Assembly: GCA_019916065.1 (NCBI GenBank)
Contig: CM034239.1
Span: 42,300,663-42,364,662, forward strand
Source: Vitellaria paradoxa
Taxonomy: Eukaryota; Streptophyta; Magnoliopsida; Ericales; Sapotaceae
Length of the DNA stretch: 64,000 nt
Reading direction: 5' to 3'
Below, one piece after another: positions 25,701 through 38,792 of this stretch; within the stretch, counting starts at the first letter, position 1; every line of letters begins with the position of its first letter. A program made the position numbers and the translations under genes. The notes beneath the pieces are model-generated. The model saw nothing but the letters and a program-made list of their open reading frames with translations, was not told the origin of the DNA and searched no databases.

Positions 25701-25853
25701 ATGTGTTTGGAGTGACAAAAAGTAAGATAAATCGAGATAAAGTGAGATAATTTGTGAGTTCGTATTCGTGCAATTGGATAAAAAGTGAATAACTTTTAAA
25801 TGTTTTCAGAGATTTTCAGAGTTTTTTAGCGTTTTTTAGCAAACCAAACGCAT
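25701..25853 (+). mobile_element. Tourist-like MITE, family A copy (well preserved)
   Basis: The ends ATGTGTTTGGAGTGAC and AACCAAACGCAT form a near-perfect 10-bp TIR (ATGYGTTTGG). The interior has the full family motif set: AGATAAATCGAGATAAAGTG, GTGAGTTCGTATTCGTGCAA and GATAAAAAGTGAATAACTTT. Confidence 0.65.
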
Positions 25854-26193
25854 ATGTAAGGTGTTTTATCCTAGTAGAGTCATTCTTGTCAAACAAGGCA
25901 ATAAAAAGCTTGAGTTTGAATGGATTACTTCGTACCCTTATCTTATGTGTGTATATAACGTTTATTGTCCCAATATAGCATTTTGTGTTCCTTGTGTAGG
26001 AAACAACGCAAGAGAGAGTGTAAATGTATTACTTCATTCCCTTATTTGAGAGAGTTTGTGTGTATATAGCGTGTGTTGTCCTAATAGGGTTTTTTGCTAT
26101 CCTTCAGTATTTGCTATCTGTTCAAAATTTTTACCATCACGATATGAAATAGCCTTCGTCACTCAGGGCTCTGTTTGTGAGTTGAGGAGAGAT

Positions 26194-26222
26194 AAGAAAA
26201 GAAAAGAAAAGAAAAGAAAAGA
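26194..26222. repeat. (AAAAG)n microsatellite
   Basis: About six AAAAG units between the two PPR genes. Confidence 0.85.
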
Positions 26223-27555
26223 AGAGAAAACATTAGTTAAGAGAGTAGAAAATAAAAAAAAATAAAATAATGATAATATTTTTTTTATTTGTTTGTAGGT
26301 TTAGAAAAGAAAAGATAATATTTTTTCTCTTTGTTTGTGAGTTGAGAATAAAAGGAAAAAAAATATAAAGTGTATACTATTAGTTTTTACCATTAGTTCT
26401 TTTGAGATGTTGAAAGTTTGTCAATTTATTTAATTTTAGGATATATTAGTGATTTCTGTTTTCTTATTTTTTTATCTTATGAACAAATATGTCATTTTAA
26501 AAGGTTCATTAATTCACTCTTTTTTTCTCTTCTCTTCTCTTCTCTTTATTAAAGTTTACTTTTTAGAGGGTGAAAAATTTGAAATTTTAATTCTCATTTT
26601 TCATTTTTAAAAAAATTTAAAAACAAGTGATAAATTCTAAATTTTTTTTTTCTCTTATTTTCTTCCTTGGACTGGTGAGGGAAACTGTTGTTTCAAACAA
26701 CATTTTCAACTAACAATATTTTGACAAATTGTTTAAAATAATCAATATTTGCCTAATTTTAGGCTCTTTAATAACACAAAAAATAAATAAAAACAAAGCT
26801 TAATAAAATAAATCATTCTAATAATAAGCTGTTATTTGAATAAAATAAATTTTTTTGTACATAGTTCTTATCTATTAAAAATAATTTTAGTTTGACAAAA
26901 TAAATTATTTTAAGCGAATAAATTTTTGTTTTAATTTTAATAAAATAAATCACTATAATAATATATTATTCGTTAAAAATAATTTTAGTTTAATAAAATA
27001 TATAAATAAAAATATTCATCTTATTATAACGTAGTAAAAATGAATAAAGTATTAAAATTAATAAATATTCATAAAAGAAAAAATAAAGTAAAAATATGAT
27101 TTTTTAATTTACATTTTTCCTTTTAAATTTTTATTTTTCATTAAAAAATAAATTTACTAGACACGTTCTTATTGTCAGTTTGTGAAAATTTATAGATGTC
27201 AATGAAAATATAATATATATAAATATTATCGAATGGAATTTTAATAATTGATTTTTAATTTAAATTAATTTAATATATTTACTTTTCTTAATTTAAAAAA
27301 TTAAAATATAAAAAGTATTTTTATTTTTTAAAAAAATTAAAAAGTGAACCGTCAGAAGTATTGGGGCTACTCATGCCAAACGAAGCATTAATTCTCACGT
27401 CGGAATGACAACGCGCTCCCTTCGGAGTTTTGGGGGTTGCAGTGAAAAATTTCCTATAAGAGCTGCAGTGGTGGGATGAACCGTGTCTTGCGGTGAATTA
27501 AACCGAGCCTTGCTCGAGAGTTTTAGAGCAGCGAGGCAATGGCAGTATCCCTGGA

Positions 27556-30500
27556 ATGGCGCGAGCGGGCACAAATCTGGTAAGGAGACTTTCACGTGCG
27601 CTCACTTTGTGCCCTCACTCACCTCCGAAAACCCTAGATTACCCCAACCGCCATCTACACTGGTTTTCGCGATCCATCATCACCGCTTCAGCCTCAAGCC
27701 CCACGCTCTCCATATGGCGGCGCAAGAAGGAGATGGGCAAGGAAGGCTTGATCGTTGCCAAAGAGCTCAAGAGACTCCAGTCTAATCCTGTCCGCTTCGA
27801 CCGGTTCATGAAGTCCCATGTTTCTCGCCTCCTCAAATCCGACCTCGTGGCTGTTCTGGCTGAGTTCCAGAGGCAGAACCTCGTCTTTCTCTCCATGAAG
27901 GTTCGCACCATTTCTTTTTTCCTCTTCTTTTGTGTTTCCTTGCGCGTTGTTTGGTTGTTGCTCAGAAAATGTGGGCAGAGAAAATAAAATTGATCTTAAA
28001 AAGAGAAGGTAACGTTTTTCCTTTCTTTTTCTTTTTCCGCCTTATCTCTCTTAAACCCTATTTGGCTTCTCAGAAAAACTAGGTGAAAAAAGCAACAGAA
28101 AGTGAAATTGGCCACCTCTATTTGCCCCAACTTTGCTACGACCATTCTGCTCTTTTCTACAGAGCAATTAATGTTGCATTGATAGTATGGAGTGGTGCAC
28201 CAATGAATGAATAGCTAGATTTTTTTTTTTTTTTTTTTTGGTGTGATAAATGACATAGGTAGTAGCCTAACCCAATCCGATGGGCTTTGGGTTGACCTGA
28301 ATGAACAAGAACAACCAGAGGTCCATAAAATGCGAACTAGAAGAATTTTTCTTCCAAACTAGAATAATGTCCTAGTAAACACGAAACTGGGGAATTGGAG
28401 TCGTGCTCTTTATTTATTTCTCAAAACCTTAGGATTGAAACTGGTCTCTCGTCCCAGAAAACTGATCAAAAAGCTTTGAGAATATCATAATAGTGATTAA
28501 TTCTAATTGTTATTTAAATTTCTAGCAAATGACTCTAAGGAGAGAATTCATTCTAGAGCAATGTCTAGTGACCTTTTCATTGTGTCTCTCAAAGAAACCA
28601 CTATGGGAATTCATCAAAATTGCTATACAAAGAGTTGACAATTGGTTTCATTACTGCTAATTATATACTTCCCATGCAAAGTTCTAATGTGAGACTCAGT
28701 AAGCACATATTGTGTGCCAGAATCATTACAATTTTTCTTTCCCTTATCACATTGCACCTTGCAAAGGCCTACAGTTGATCACAAACACCATGTTAGGTCA
28801 ATTTCCAGTTCCAAAAGCGAACAGTGTAGTGTCACTAAGCCCACATGGTCATGTGTGTGGATCCACCCTGATATTGTAATCAACAATCATGGAACTCACC
28901 TAAAAGGACTAGCTAAATGGGTAATAACTGAACTTAATGCTCCTACGTATATACCCAAATACTCCCATACAAATTTCTATTGTGTTACTCAAAACACACC
29001 AACTGAAGTTCAGGGCCATTGCAATCTCTCTTGGTCAAGGTAATCACAGTTTTTCTGGATACAAGTATTCAAAATTTTAATATCATATTTCTAAACGGTA
29101 GCATTAGGTTGGTTTGTAATTCTTAACTCTAAAAAGCAGTGTAACAGGATACTTGTTTGTCAGTTGCCATGCTTATGATTGTCACGGTGGTAATTGTGAC
29201 AGTCTCATCTACCTTTGGTTTCCTGGGCCAATTTGAGCTAGTCAAAATGTTAATTAAATATTGGGTAGGTGGTAGCATGAGATAGCTTGTGAATGCTAGA
29301 CCTCAACCATAGAGAAGTAGGTTACTCATTTTATTCTACCACTTCTTTCCTAGGCCAACTTCTCCTTAATTGTTAGGATTTGTCTCTCAAGCTTTTCAAA
29401 CTTTATGATCCTCTACAATCTTGGAAAAGTATTATTCTATCTCCACGTCTAAGTGTCAAATGTGCAAGCCGTGTATGGAAGGATGAGAATTAGCATGCAA
29501 AGAAAGCCCTAACAGCTATTTTTTGCAGACAGGCATTGAAAGTTTCCAACAAAGAACCACCTTTGTGTAAGTGTTATGAGTCCTAGAAGCATGGATATGG
29601 ATACGGAATATGGATACAATACGGATACAGCAATTTCTAAAAAATGAGGATATGGCCAAAAATATAAATTTTGTATATTTTTATTAGCTATATATATGAA
29701 TATAATATCCATAAAAAAATTAATTTAATATATTATTCAATATATAAAATATAACAAAATATATGTTATAAGATTTTATAATTTTGGGAGTTTCGGCTGC
29801 TCAAATCCATAAATACAGGCTTAGATAGGTCTTTTCTTTATGAATAAAGGAAATTTTATTGATAATTGAGGGCATAAAGGAAATGCAACTGTTTCAAAAA
29901 GTTTCCATATCTATATTGTCATTGTCTCTACAAAATTCATGAGCATGTCTACGTCTAGATTTATACCTCTGCCCCCCAGTTGTACAAATTTGACAAAAAC
30001 AAAACTTTTCAACTTAAAGTAATTATTGTCTTTGAAAAATTCTCCTCTTTCTCTCTTTCCATATTTCCCAAAACAATGCAAAAAGTAGCTAACTGCCAAG
30101 CTATACTCTTGCCATTGCTCAGATTAAATCCCCACCAGGACGACAAGATCTTCAAAATATCAAATGGCATCACCCATTGCACTCCGCAACTGGACAAGAA
30201 AAGGTCCCATAGCCCTCTAGACTAATCGCATTGTAACATTAGATGGTCTATAGTCTCCCCCCTTTTGCATAAGCAACATCGACAAGCCAAAACATGGCCT
30301 CTTTTTTTTTTTTTTTTTAAATGTTGTTCATTGTGATTACTCTTCCTTTGGCCACACACCAAACAAAAAGGCTACTTTTGATGGTATCCAAATCTTTCCC
30401 CACAGGAACACCTCCTCCCTACCTCTTGCCAAACCCTTACAAAAAGATTTCACATCAAACTCTCTAGATTTTTTTTGTTAACACATTACCTCATCCATCC

Positions 30501-32616
30501 CTCTCCGCACCTCAAGGCGTCTACGAACTCCAACAAAGAAGCAAACTCTCTATCTCCTAGTCAGAAAGGTTCCTCCGAATAGTTATATTCCACACCCCAA
30601 TGTAGCCCTGCCTCTCCAGATAGTCTTCCATAGTCGCTCCCTTGTCTTCCATCAACTAAAAAATGTCCGGACACAAATCTTTGGACGTGCCTGTGTTGGT
30701 CAACTTATGGTGCCAAAACTTGATCCTATCTCCCGTCCTGCGTTCGAAAGGATATTAGCTCTGAATCCATTCCATCTCTTCTTTACCCCTTTCCACAAAC
30801 CAACTCGTGTGGCTCCATGACCCTCCTTAGAGCATCATCTCCAACACTTGATGCCATATTTTGCTAAAACTAGACTTAGTCATAACCTCTCATCTTCAAA
30901 AATAAACCAGTAAACCATTTACCAATGAGAGCAGTGTTAAAATCCCTCAACTTTCTTATTACCAATCTCATACCTTTTGAAGGAAGGCACGCTGTCCTCC
31001 AAGTTCTTTTGCCACCGGCTTCACACAGTAAATTAGAAGACTCGACAATGTGTTTTTAAATGATGCCCCCAGCAATAGTCCCAAATATGTTGATGATAGG
31101 GAGCTAATCCTACAACTGATTACCATTTCTAACTCTTCCAAGATAACCACTAGAAGACAGGCTTAGACAGGTTGCTATGAAGAAATGCATTTGTCATATC
31201 TATTTGTCATGTGTTCCATTGATAAGCCAGCGCAACAGTAAGAATACTATAAGGTGGCTGCTGGTTTGACAATGGTAAGAATGTCTTGAGAAAATCGACT
31301 CCTGGTACTTGGTTGAATCCTCTGGCTACTAGGCGAGCATTTAGTCATTCAAGCATACCATCAGACTTAAGCTTTGTTTTATAAACCCACTTGCCGCCAA
31401 TAACATTCCTATCAGATGACCGAGGAACAAGTTCCCAGCCCAGGTATGATTTTGATGAAGTGCACAGAGTTCCTCTTGCATAGCTGCAAGCCATCCTGAA
31501 TGCTTTAATGCTGATTCGATGGTCTTGGTTCTGAATGTATTGTGTCAGTAAGAAAGGCATAATCTGAAAACTATTTTGGATTAGGTTTGGTAATAACAGA
31601 CTATGAGTGAGTCACAATTGGTGCGACTTGGAGTGGTTGGGAGAGATGCAGGAGTTGATTGCACTTGAGTAGCATTCAGGGCTGACTGTTGAGTTTTAGT
31701 TGCTCTCTCTCTTCGTAGGTGTACTTGTCCTACATGATACCACATTCTCACTTACAAGAGCTTGCTTAAATTGGTATACTGCTGGTCAAACGGAACCCCC
31801 TATTTCTCACCACTATATTTCATGCCGAATTCCAGTGAAGTTCCTGGAGTTGATAAGTGATTTGGGGAGACTTTCTGGTTATTCTGCTTTTCCGTTTAGT
31901 AATTTGATTTTTTTCTTGGGTATTTCCTTTTAGTAAATTGATATTGTCATGCAACAGTCAGAAATTTGACTAAGAAATTGTTTGAATGTATTTTAATCCA
32001 ATGAACTGAGACAAAATCTGTTCCTGCAGCCTGATACTTAAAATTTCTTGCCTTTTGGTATTTTAATCGATGCAGATTTTTAATTCTTAATTTTTTTTAA
32101 TAAGTAGTAACTAACCCAATTCAAGGAAGTAGAATATGCACGCTGATTGACTGCAATTCATGTAGTTGCTGCATTTGATGTTCATATCTCATTATGCAGA
32201 TATATGATGCGGTGCGTAAAGAAATATGGTACCGGCCAGACATGTTCTTCTACAGAGATATGCTTATGATGCTTGCAAGGAACAAGAAAGTGGATGAAGC
32301 AAACCAGGTATGGGAAGATTTGAAGCAAGAAGAAGTTCTTTTTGATCAGCATACATTTGGTGACATTATCAGGGCCTTCTTGGATGGTGGTTTGCCCTCG
32401 AAGGCAATGGACATATATGATGAAATGAGACGATCTCCCGAACTCCCACTGTCCTTACCATACCGAGTCATACTAAAAGGGCTCCTTCCGTACCCAGAAC
32501 TCAGGGAGAAGGTGAAGGATGACTTCTTGGAACTTTTCCCAGATATGGTTGTGTATGATCCACCTGAAGACCTATTTGAAGATCAGGAATGGAGAAGGGA
32601 GAGCGACGAGGATTAG
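27556..32616 (+). CDS. Small PPR protein, At1g62350-like
   Basis: Two exons, join 27556-27900 and 32200-32616, encode about 253 residues in phase 0 (ATGAAG|GTTCGC and TATGCAG|ATATAT). Exon 1 has a basic, Ser-rich leader, then IWRRKKEMGKEGLI, KELKRLQSNP and HVSRLLKSDLVAVLAEFQRQ. Exon 2 continues IWYRPDMFFYRDMLMMLARN and a few PPR-like helical pairs (AFLDGGLPSKAMDIYDEM). It ends in a conserved acidic tail (LFPDMVVYDPPEDLFED). This order matches a short, conserved PPR subfamily typified by Arabidopsis At1g62350, presumed organellar. No function is assigned here. The leader supports the ATG at 27556. The 4.3 kb intron contains antisense retroelement remnants. A 56-bp tandem duplication begins within the last codons and runs past the stop. 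Confidence 0.83.
29900..31145 (-). pseudogene. LINE (L1-type) remnant: reverse transcriptase end and zf-RVT tail
   Basis: Reading the minus strand in broken frames gives LINE landmarks in order: SSTYLGLLLGASFK (end of the RT domain), a segment reading like FVW-x-A-KGRVITMNN, a Cys-rich CRCCLCK/ETIDHLMLQC zinc-knuckle region near 30240-30300, and GVQWVMPFDILKILSSWWG. Several frameshifts and an inserted poly-T tract at 30301-30319 show it is dead. It lies in the PPR gene intron, antisense to the gene. Confidence 0.75.
31140..31690 (-). pseudogene. Ty1/Copia polyprotein fragment (RT start), broken
   Basis: The minus strand reads GWELVPRSSDRNVIGGKWVY then KTKLKSDGMLE, followed by ARLVARGFNQVPGVDF and QIDMTNAFLHSNL. 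This is the classic start of the Copia reverse transcriptase. In-frame stops and the loss of everything beyond AFLHSNL show it is a fragment. The upstream linker (31560-31690) is Ser/Thr/Gln-rich as in Copia. It abuts the LINE remnant directly. Confidence 0.85.
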
Positions 32617-32682
32617 AGAATTCCTACCTATTTGAAGCTCGGGAATGGAGAAGGGAGAGTGATGAGGATTAGAGAACTATTA
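32571..32682. repeat. 56-bp tandem duplication across the PPR gene stop codon
   Basis: 32571-32626 and 32627-32682 are near-identical, both containing CCTATTTGAAG, GGAATGGAGAAGGGAGAG and GAGGATTAG. The first copy supplies the real stop codon (32614-32616). The second lies in the 3' UTR. Confidence 0.9.
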
Positions 32683-33639
32683 CCCATTCGCTGTCACTCC
32701 CACTTGGCTCTCTCTGGTGGAGTATTCAAGGCAAGAATTGATCTGGACCAGGTGCCTAGTCGCCAATATTGGGAAGAAGCTGATGAGTAACTTTTTTTTT
32801 TTTTTGCCCCCTTGATACATGCTCCAAAATGCTTGAACTTATTCAGCAGGGTGCTTTGTGTAGAAGCTTGAACCTTGAGGGTTTTTAATTTAATTTAATT
32901 TTTTTTTTTTTTTGGGAGAAGATAGAGAGAGAGAGAGAGAGAATATCTCACTCCTTGAAGCATTTGGTTTGGGGCCTCCCTTGCTTGAAGTTATACCAGC
33001 TTCAGGGTACGTCTCATTTGTTGGAACACTTTTCATACATAAGTTTGACATGTAGACTAAAGAGAGAGCTAGTTAAGTGATTTGGGCATTTGCAAATTTG
33101 CAGGACCATATTTTGCTTTAATTATGGATTAATGCTCGTAGATGGACCTCGTAATTTGAGCGTAATTTTGCTTTGAGTTGTTATTTACATACTGGAAAAG
33201 CAGTAGATATACATTTTATGATTGTCTCAACAGTCAGTTTTGGGCTGAGGGAATGGTATGCAATGAAAAATATGCATGGTTCTGTGTTGTACAAAGAAAA
33301 TAAAATACTCATTCTCACCCTTCATTCTAAAGGTTTAAAAAAAAATACATTAACTTGTTATATAAGTAAATTTTAAGCCAATTTAAACTCAAGGCTACTA
33401 ATAATCTTTAAAGCTGTTTTTGGCTCACATATTTGGCATATTCAAAAAGTTAAAAATTAAAATTTGACATTTGTTAATGAATGAAACAAAATTTTCAGAA
33501 CCTCTATTTGACACATATTTGCAGTTTGCACTTAAAAAGCTAAAAATTAATATTTGACATATTTGTTATTCATTAAGCAAACTTTTCTAAATTTATTTTT
33601 TTTTACGCGTTTTCAATTTAAACTTTTTAAAAAATTAAG

Positions 33640-33930
33640 GTATCATTTGATTTATTTTTTTATTTTTTATTTTTTGTTTTGAACTCATTTTTCATTTTAC
33701 GCTTTTGAAAATAAAAAAAATAGTTTATAATGTATTTGAGCACTTGTACTTTCAAAATTTATTTTAAAAAATAGATTTACACATAAAATAAAAAATAATA
33801 AAAAATTATTTTAAACGTTTTTAATTAAAAAAATTTTCAAAATAAAAAAATAAAGTATTTTTTGTTTTCTTATTTTTAAATTTTCAAAAAAAAATAAAAA
33901 ATAAACTAAATGTTACCTAAATAAAATATT
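33640..33930. mobile_element. AT-rich foldback segment, possible MITE
   Basis: It begins TATCATTTGATTTATTTTT and ends AAACTAAATGTTACCT, with complementary A- and T-rich halves. Similar wording recurs at 22265-22510 and in part at 59690-60700. No clear target duplication. Confidence 0.3.
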
Positions 33931-34797
33931 AATATTTGACATATTTTTAAAATTTTTCTAAATTCATTGTTTTGAGATGTTTGCAGTTAAGACTTCTTAA
34001 AAAACTAAATAAAATATTAATATTTGACATATTTGTTGCGTCCAAACTCAGACTAATAAAAAAAGAATTAATTATTTTACAAATTTATGCAATTTAGACT
34101 TCTCCAAAAATTAAACGTAATTTTTACATCTTACTAAACTTTTTCTTTTTTTCGTTAGCCATTGAAGTTAACAAATATATAAATTCATTTCACATCACCT
34201 CTAATAATGCTTCACAAAAATTTTACACAACAGAATCATTTGGACTATTGATTTGGGTAGGGGCCGCGCGAACGCAGGCCCCCGCTGCCACAAATTATGA
34301 CGTAGGCTCCGCCACTTGGGCAGACCTTAGGCGGGCGCCCCTCCCAAGTGCAATGGAAGTCGCCAACCTAGGCCATGGGCCTTGTTGATCGCCCATTGAC
34401 CCCGTCCAGGTAAGTATGTTGCCAGCTTGCCATGCCAATCCCATTTCAAGTCCTGCCTGGGGTCTCTTCGACTTGTGTCGCTTCGATGTGGGACAGAAAG
34501 TTGAGACCATTTTGATGTGGAACGGAAAGTTAGAACTTATTATACGTACGAAACAATAGTCATAATTGCAAAAAATATATATATTTATAAGTGATGTTTG
34601 GATGGTAAATATATATATCTATATATACATATATATAATAAAAATATAAATATTTGATGTAAAAGTGATATATAACATAATTTGATTGGAAGAAAATATA
34701 AATAATTTGTAAAAGTTTGTGAGTTTTATTTGAGTGGAATTTTCATTTAGTAAAAAAAGTTTGAACTAGAATTTTGTATGGATGAAGTGAAGTATTA

Positions 34798-34927
34798 AGG
34801 GTGCATCTGACGTAATAAAAAATGAGATAAATTATAGGTTCATAATTCATACAATGGGATGAAAAATACATAATTTTTATAGAAATTTTTAAATATTTTC
34901 ATAAATTTATAGCAAATCAAATGGAGT
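34798..34927 (+). mobile_element. Tourist-like MITE, family A copy
   Basis: It is flanked by TTA at 34795-34797 and 34928-34930. The interior reads ATGAGATAAATTATAGGTTC then TAATTCATACAATGGGATG as in other copies. The ends are decayed. Confidence 0.5.
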
Positions 34928-36165
34928 TTAAGTATGAAAATTTATTTTTAAAAGAGAAAAATACTAAATAAATTAGAGTGAAAAGAGTACACTTTGAACA
35001 TTACGTTTAAACCAGAAATAATAATTTAGGTTGATGGGTTGTTGTGTTCAAGTATACAATTTTGTTTATGTTTAAATTTATCAAAATTTAATAAAAAATC
35101 ATTTATGTAATTTAAGTAGGGATAAAAAAATAAAATACTGTGGTAGTTAAAAATTTAAAATTTAAAAATGAATTAATTAGGATTAGTTTTTAGAAATTAT
35201 TTGATTTAACATTTGAATTTGATGGAATGTTGAAAGATATTTTAGGAAATAAAAAAATTTCACCAAATTTGAAATTTCATTAATTTTTTGAATTCACCGG
35301 TACCCCTAATATTTATTTTATAATAATATAAATGTATTTAGATTGAGAATTTTGTGATGAAAAAGAAAAAGAAATGTAATAATGGTAAAAAAAATTAAAT
35401 TTTCAAATATATGTTTCTATTTGAGTGAATTAAAAATATAAGAAAATAAAACATATTCATCATAAAATAGTTTGTTAATTCCTCTAATCCTTTATTTTTT
35501 TTCCCTTCTATTTTTTACAACCAAACAATAGGTGTAATTTTAAATCCATTTTCATTTTCTATTTGCTCAAGGAATTTATGATTTAAATATAGCCTTGGGT
35601 TGTGTTTGTGATAAAATTTGTAGAAGGAAAAGAAAAGTGGATAAAAAATAAAATAAATTAATTTTTTCTTAGTTTGATTACAAAAAATAAAAATAAAATG
35701 AATAGATATTTGTAAAATTAATTATTTCATTTGCTATTCATTTACTTTTTATTTTCTTAATTATAAAAAAATTTAATATTGTTGAATTAATAATGGATCT
35801 GTGAAGGCAAGCAAAGGAGAAAATAGTAAAATAGAAAATAACTATTTCTTGACTGGGTTAGAAAAATAATGATAGGAAATTGAGAGGAAATTTGTCAAAA
35901 TTTTTAATTTTTTATTTAGTTAACTAAAAATATATATTTTCTTTCCCTTCTGTAAAAAAAAAGCTAAAAAAATATATTTTCTCACATTTTATTTTTGCCA
36001 AACAAAGCTTTCATATAAAGTCCATTATGCAAAAAATGAGTAAACTCTCAAATTATAAATATATTGACTGTTTGTCTCTATCTTTTCGGATTAAGGTTAT
36101 TTTTAGTTGTCAATTAGAATGAGAATGATAAGGAAAATATTTAGTATGACAACGAATCAAAATGA

Positions 36166-36199
<34 letters not shown>

Positions 36200-36994
36200 A
36201 ATATTAATATGTACAAAAACATTTAATAACTAAAAAGGAATATGAGTTTAAAAGGTAAATTACTCTTTTTTTAAAAAAATATATTAAATTAGTTAAAATA
36301 AATTTATTAATTCGTGCCTTACTAAGAGATTTCTTTTCTTTTTTTATAAAATTTTTTAATACCACATTAAATTTCAAAACTCACATTTTTGGAAAAATGT
36401 TTATATTCTACAAATACGAATCCCTTGATTCCCCCAGTCAATCAACCAAATGTAGAAATTCACTGACAGGAGAAAATTTCCATTCTGAGTCAGCGTCTGG
36501 AGTTCGGTCGTTTATCTATAATTCCGAAGGAAGGCAATTGTGGGCCAAGTTTGTCAACATCTCTCGACCTCAACTGATGGAGTTGCGGCTACAAATTCGG
36601 CAGTTTATCTAATTCAGAAGGACGGCAATCATGGGTAAAGTAAACCTATGACTTTATTGTGCAGAGTGGTTGCAGGCACGTGCAAACGCAATGGCCCCCC
36701 ACTACACAGAAAAAAGTGGAAAAGGGTTTATCTTCCTAACTTTTTATATGAAACCGTGTAGAAGTCCGTGACGTAATTTAATGGAGGGAAATTAAAAAAT
36801 TAATAACTTTTGTAATTTTTTATAATTCTGGATGGAATTTAATCCCCTTTAATGCGATCATAATAAAACTTTTACTTTTTTATGAATTATATTAAAAAGA
36901 TATATTAAAAGATGGGTCGAAATCAAATTTTTTCTTACTTGATCTGGCAGCTGGGTCAAGCCGAGTAAGGTGAACTTTAACTTATTTTAAATTT

Positions 36995-37137
36995 CATTTG
37001 GGGCGATAAAAAATGTTAAAAAATAATAAAAAATATTAAAAAATTTTAAAAATTATTTATTTTTTTATATCATTATATGAATCATGAATCTATAATTTAT
37101 CTCATTTTATTTTATTTTTTACTATTTTAAACGCAAC
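36995..37137 (-). mobile_element. Tourist-like MITE, family A copy (inverted)
   Basis: It has the reverse-orientation order of family A: CATTTGGGGCGATAAAAA, then AATTATTTATTT, ATGAATCATGAATC, TTTATCTCATTTTATTTTAT and TTTAAACGCAAC. Confidence 0.5.
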
Positions 37138-37170
37138 TTAAGTTTTTATTAGAAATGAGAGAATGTGTAA

Positions 37171-37195
37171 AAGAGAGAGAGAGAGAGAGAGAGAG
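37171..37195. repeat. (GA)n microsatellite
   Basis: Uninterrupted AG/GA run directly after the family A MITE at 36995-37137. Confidence 0.85.
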
Positions 37196-37384
37196 TACAC
37201 AAACAAACACATTAACGGGGGCTGACTTTGGTGGGCATTCGCACTTGCATAAACTATCATGTTAGTGTAAGTGCAGGTACTGCACACCTCCACTGTATAA
37301 CGTTATCCGTAAATTATAATATTGACACTGACAAGTGCAGGGGTGCGTTGGAAAAATCACGCTCTCGAAATTTTTTAAATGTTA

Positions 37385-37520
37385 TTCAGGAGTGTTTGAT
37401 TGGTTGAAATTAATTAAAATTTATTTATTTTTTTATTTTTTTAATTAAATTTCGTCATGTATCACTTTTATATTAAATTTTTATATTTTTACTGTACTTT
37501 TTGTCTAAATGCCACCTTAA
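37385..37520 (-). mobile_element. AT-rich MITE-like element, family B (inverted)
   Basis: It begins GGAGTGTTTGATTGGTTGAA and ends GTCTAAATGCCACC. The interior TATCACTTTTATATTAAATT is the complement of the family B core (TTTAATGTAAAAGTGATATA). Confidence 0.45.
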
Positions 37521-37916
37521 ATCTTATAAATTTTAGATATTTACATCTAAACTTTAAAGATTTTACATTATTCTTTTAATAAAGATAAATTACAGCGTTC
37601 CACTCCTAATCGTTAATTAAATCTTACTTTAAGATTTAACTTTTTAATTATAATAATTAATTTATTATAATGTTAATTATCTGTTTAGCAAATCTCTTAT
37701 TGAGTAATCACATCCCTTTAACAATAATTAAAGATATTTGTTGATAAAGACTCATAATGAGTCAATACTATAAAAAATTAAAACTTTATATTCTTAATCA
37801 TTAGAATTATAATTCATATCTTGAATTGAGATATTTAATTAAAAAATCAGATATGAAAAATGTAGTTAATAAAATTTGTTACTCCAGCCACTTTAGCAAG
37901 TAAGTTTTTGACCTGT

Positions 37917-38075
37917 TCCGTGTTTGGTTGGTAAAAATTTAAGTAAAAAATATAATAAAAATATATAAATTTAATGTAAAAGTGATATAAAGTAAAATTT
38001 AATAAAAAAATATAAAAAATTAATAAAAAATAATAAATTTTAATTAATTTTGTTTAACCAAATACCGCCGCACCC
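37917..38075 (+). mobile_element. AT-rich MITE-like element, family B
   Basis: The left end CCGTGTTTGGTTGGTAAAA and right end TTAACCAAATACCGCCG form an imperfect TIR. The interior TTTAATGTAAAAGTGATATA is shared with the copies at 37385-37520 and 54099-54246. Confidence 0.5.
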
Positions 38076-38469
38076 TTCTTTGCAAAATATCATCTGGCAC
38101 CATTTTGAGGAAAAAAAAAAAAGTCGTTCAAAGTTGAATAGATTACGTGGTCACGTCCAGAGCACTGATTAATTTGGCCCAGTCGGAGAATCTCAAGTGG
38201 TACTGCTAACATTTATCAGGGCATCTATTGCATTAATTTTAATGACCAACGCTAGTTTCCCTTTTTAGGGGAGCGTGCTGGTCAATAGACCTAACTTTAT
38301 TTTATTTTTTTATGAAAAAATTAATATTTATTTTAAAGAATTTTGGGCAGGGCACTAACTTTTATCCTCAAAGTTGAAAGAGAAAATAACAATAATAATA
38401 AAAGAAAATTACTTATTAACCCTTGTTTGATCAAGGGAGGAAAGAAATGGAGAGGGAGGTGAAGTTTAG

Positions 38470-38792
38470 GCCCGTTTGGAGGAAGAAAAAAAAGGATAAA
38501 AATATTAATTTTTAATATTTTAGGTATCTGATAAAATATTAAAAGTTGTTAATTTTAGTACGTTGATAAGTTATCAAAACACTAACTCTTGTTGAGTTAA
38601 TGAGAGATATAATAGTCATTTTATTTTAACCAAACTCAAAAATTTTTAAAATTTTTACCAGACACCTAAAATTGTTAAAAGTTACTAAAAATATTTATTT
38701 GTTATACCAAACACATACGAAATTTTACCTATCAATTTTTGTCAAAAAATTATCAAAAGTTTCTAAAAATTTTACTTACAAACAGGACCTTA
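38470..38792. mobile_element. Possible foldback element with AGGCCCGTTTGG ends
   Basis: The left end TTAGGCCCGTTTGGAGG and the inverted right end CTAAGGTCCTGTTTGTAA resemble each other. The halves are loosely complementary (TTAAAAGTTACTAAAAAT and its relatives). Confidence 0.4.

Larger units (their letters stand above)
25202..27555. other. Spacer between the two PPR genes
   Basis: It contains a (CT)11 tract at 25659-25681, a MITE at 25701-25853, and an imperfect internal repeat at 25920-26100 (TTACTTCxTxCCCTTAT then TGTGTATATA). An (AAAAG)n microsatellite lies at 26194-26222. The AT-rich block 26440-27340 has no genes. The last 170 bp become GC-richer toward the next gene and probably hold its promoter. 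Confidence 0.55.

Noticed and set aside
28714..29043. 109-codon open frame in the PPR intron
   Set aside because: No recognisable domain, and it lies in retroelement-derived intron sequence. Treated as chance.
34258..34500. GC-rich island, considered as a gene or CpG promoter
   Set aside because: No conserved frame. It contains AGGCTCCGCCAC typical of transposon ends, but the other end and target duplication were not found.
36397..36612. 71-codon open frame in the spacer before CALS12
   Set aside because: No homology recognised and no splice or promoter context.
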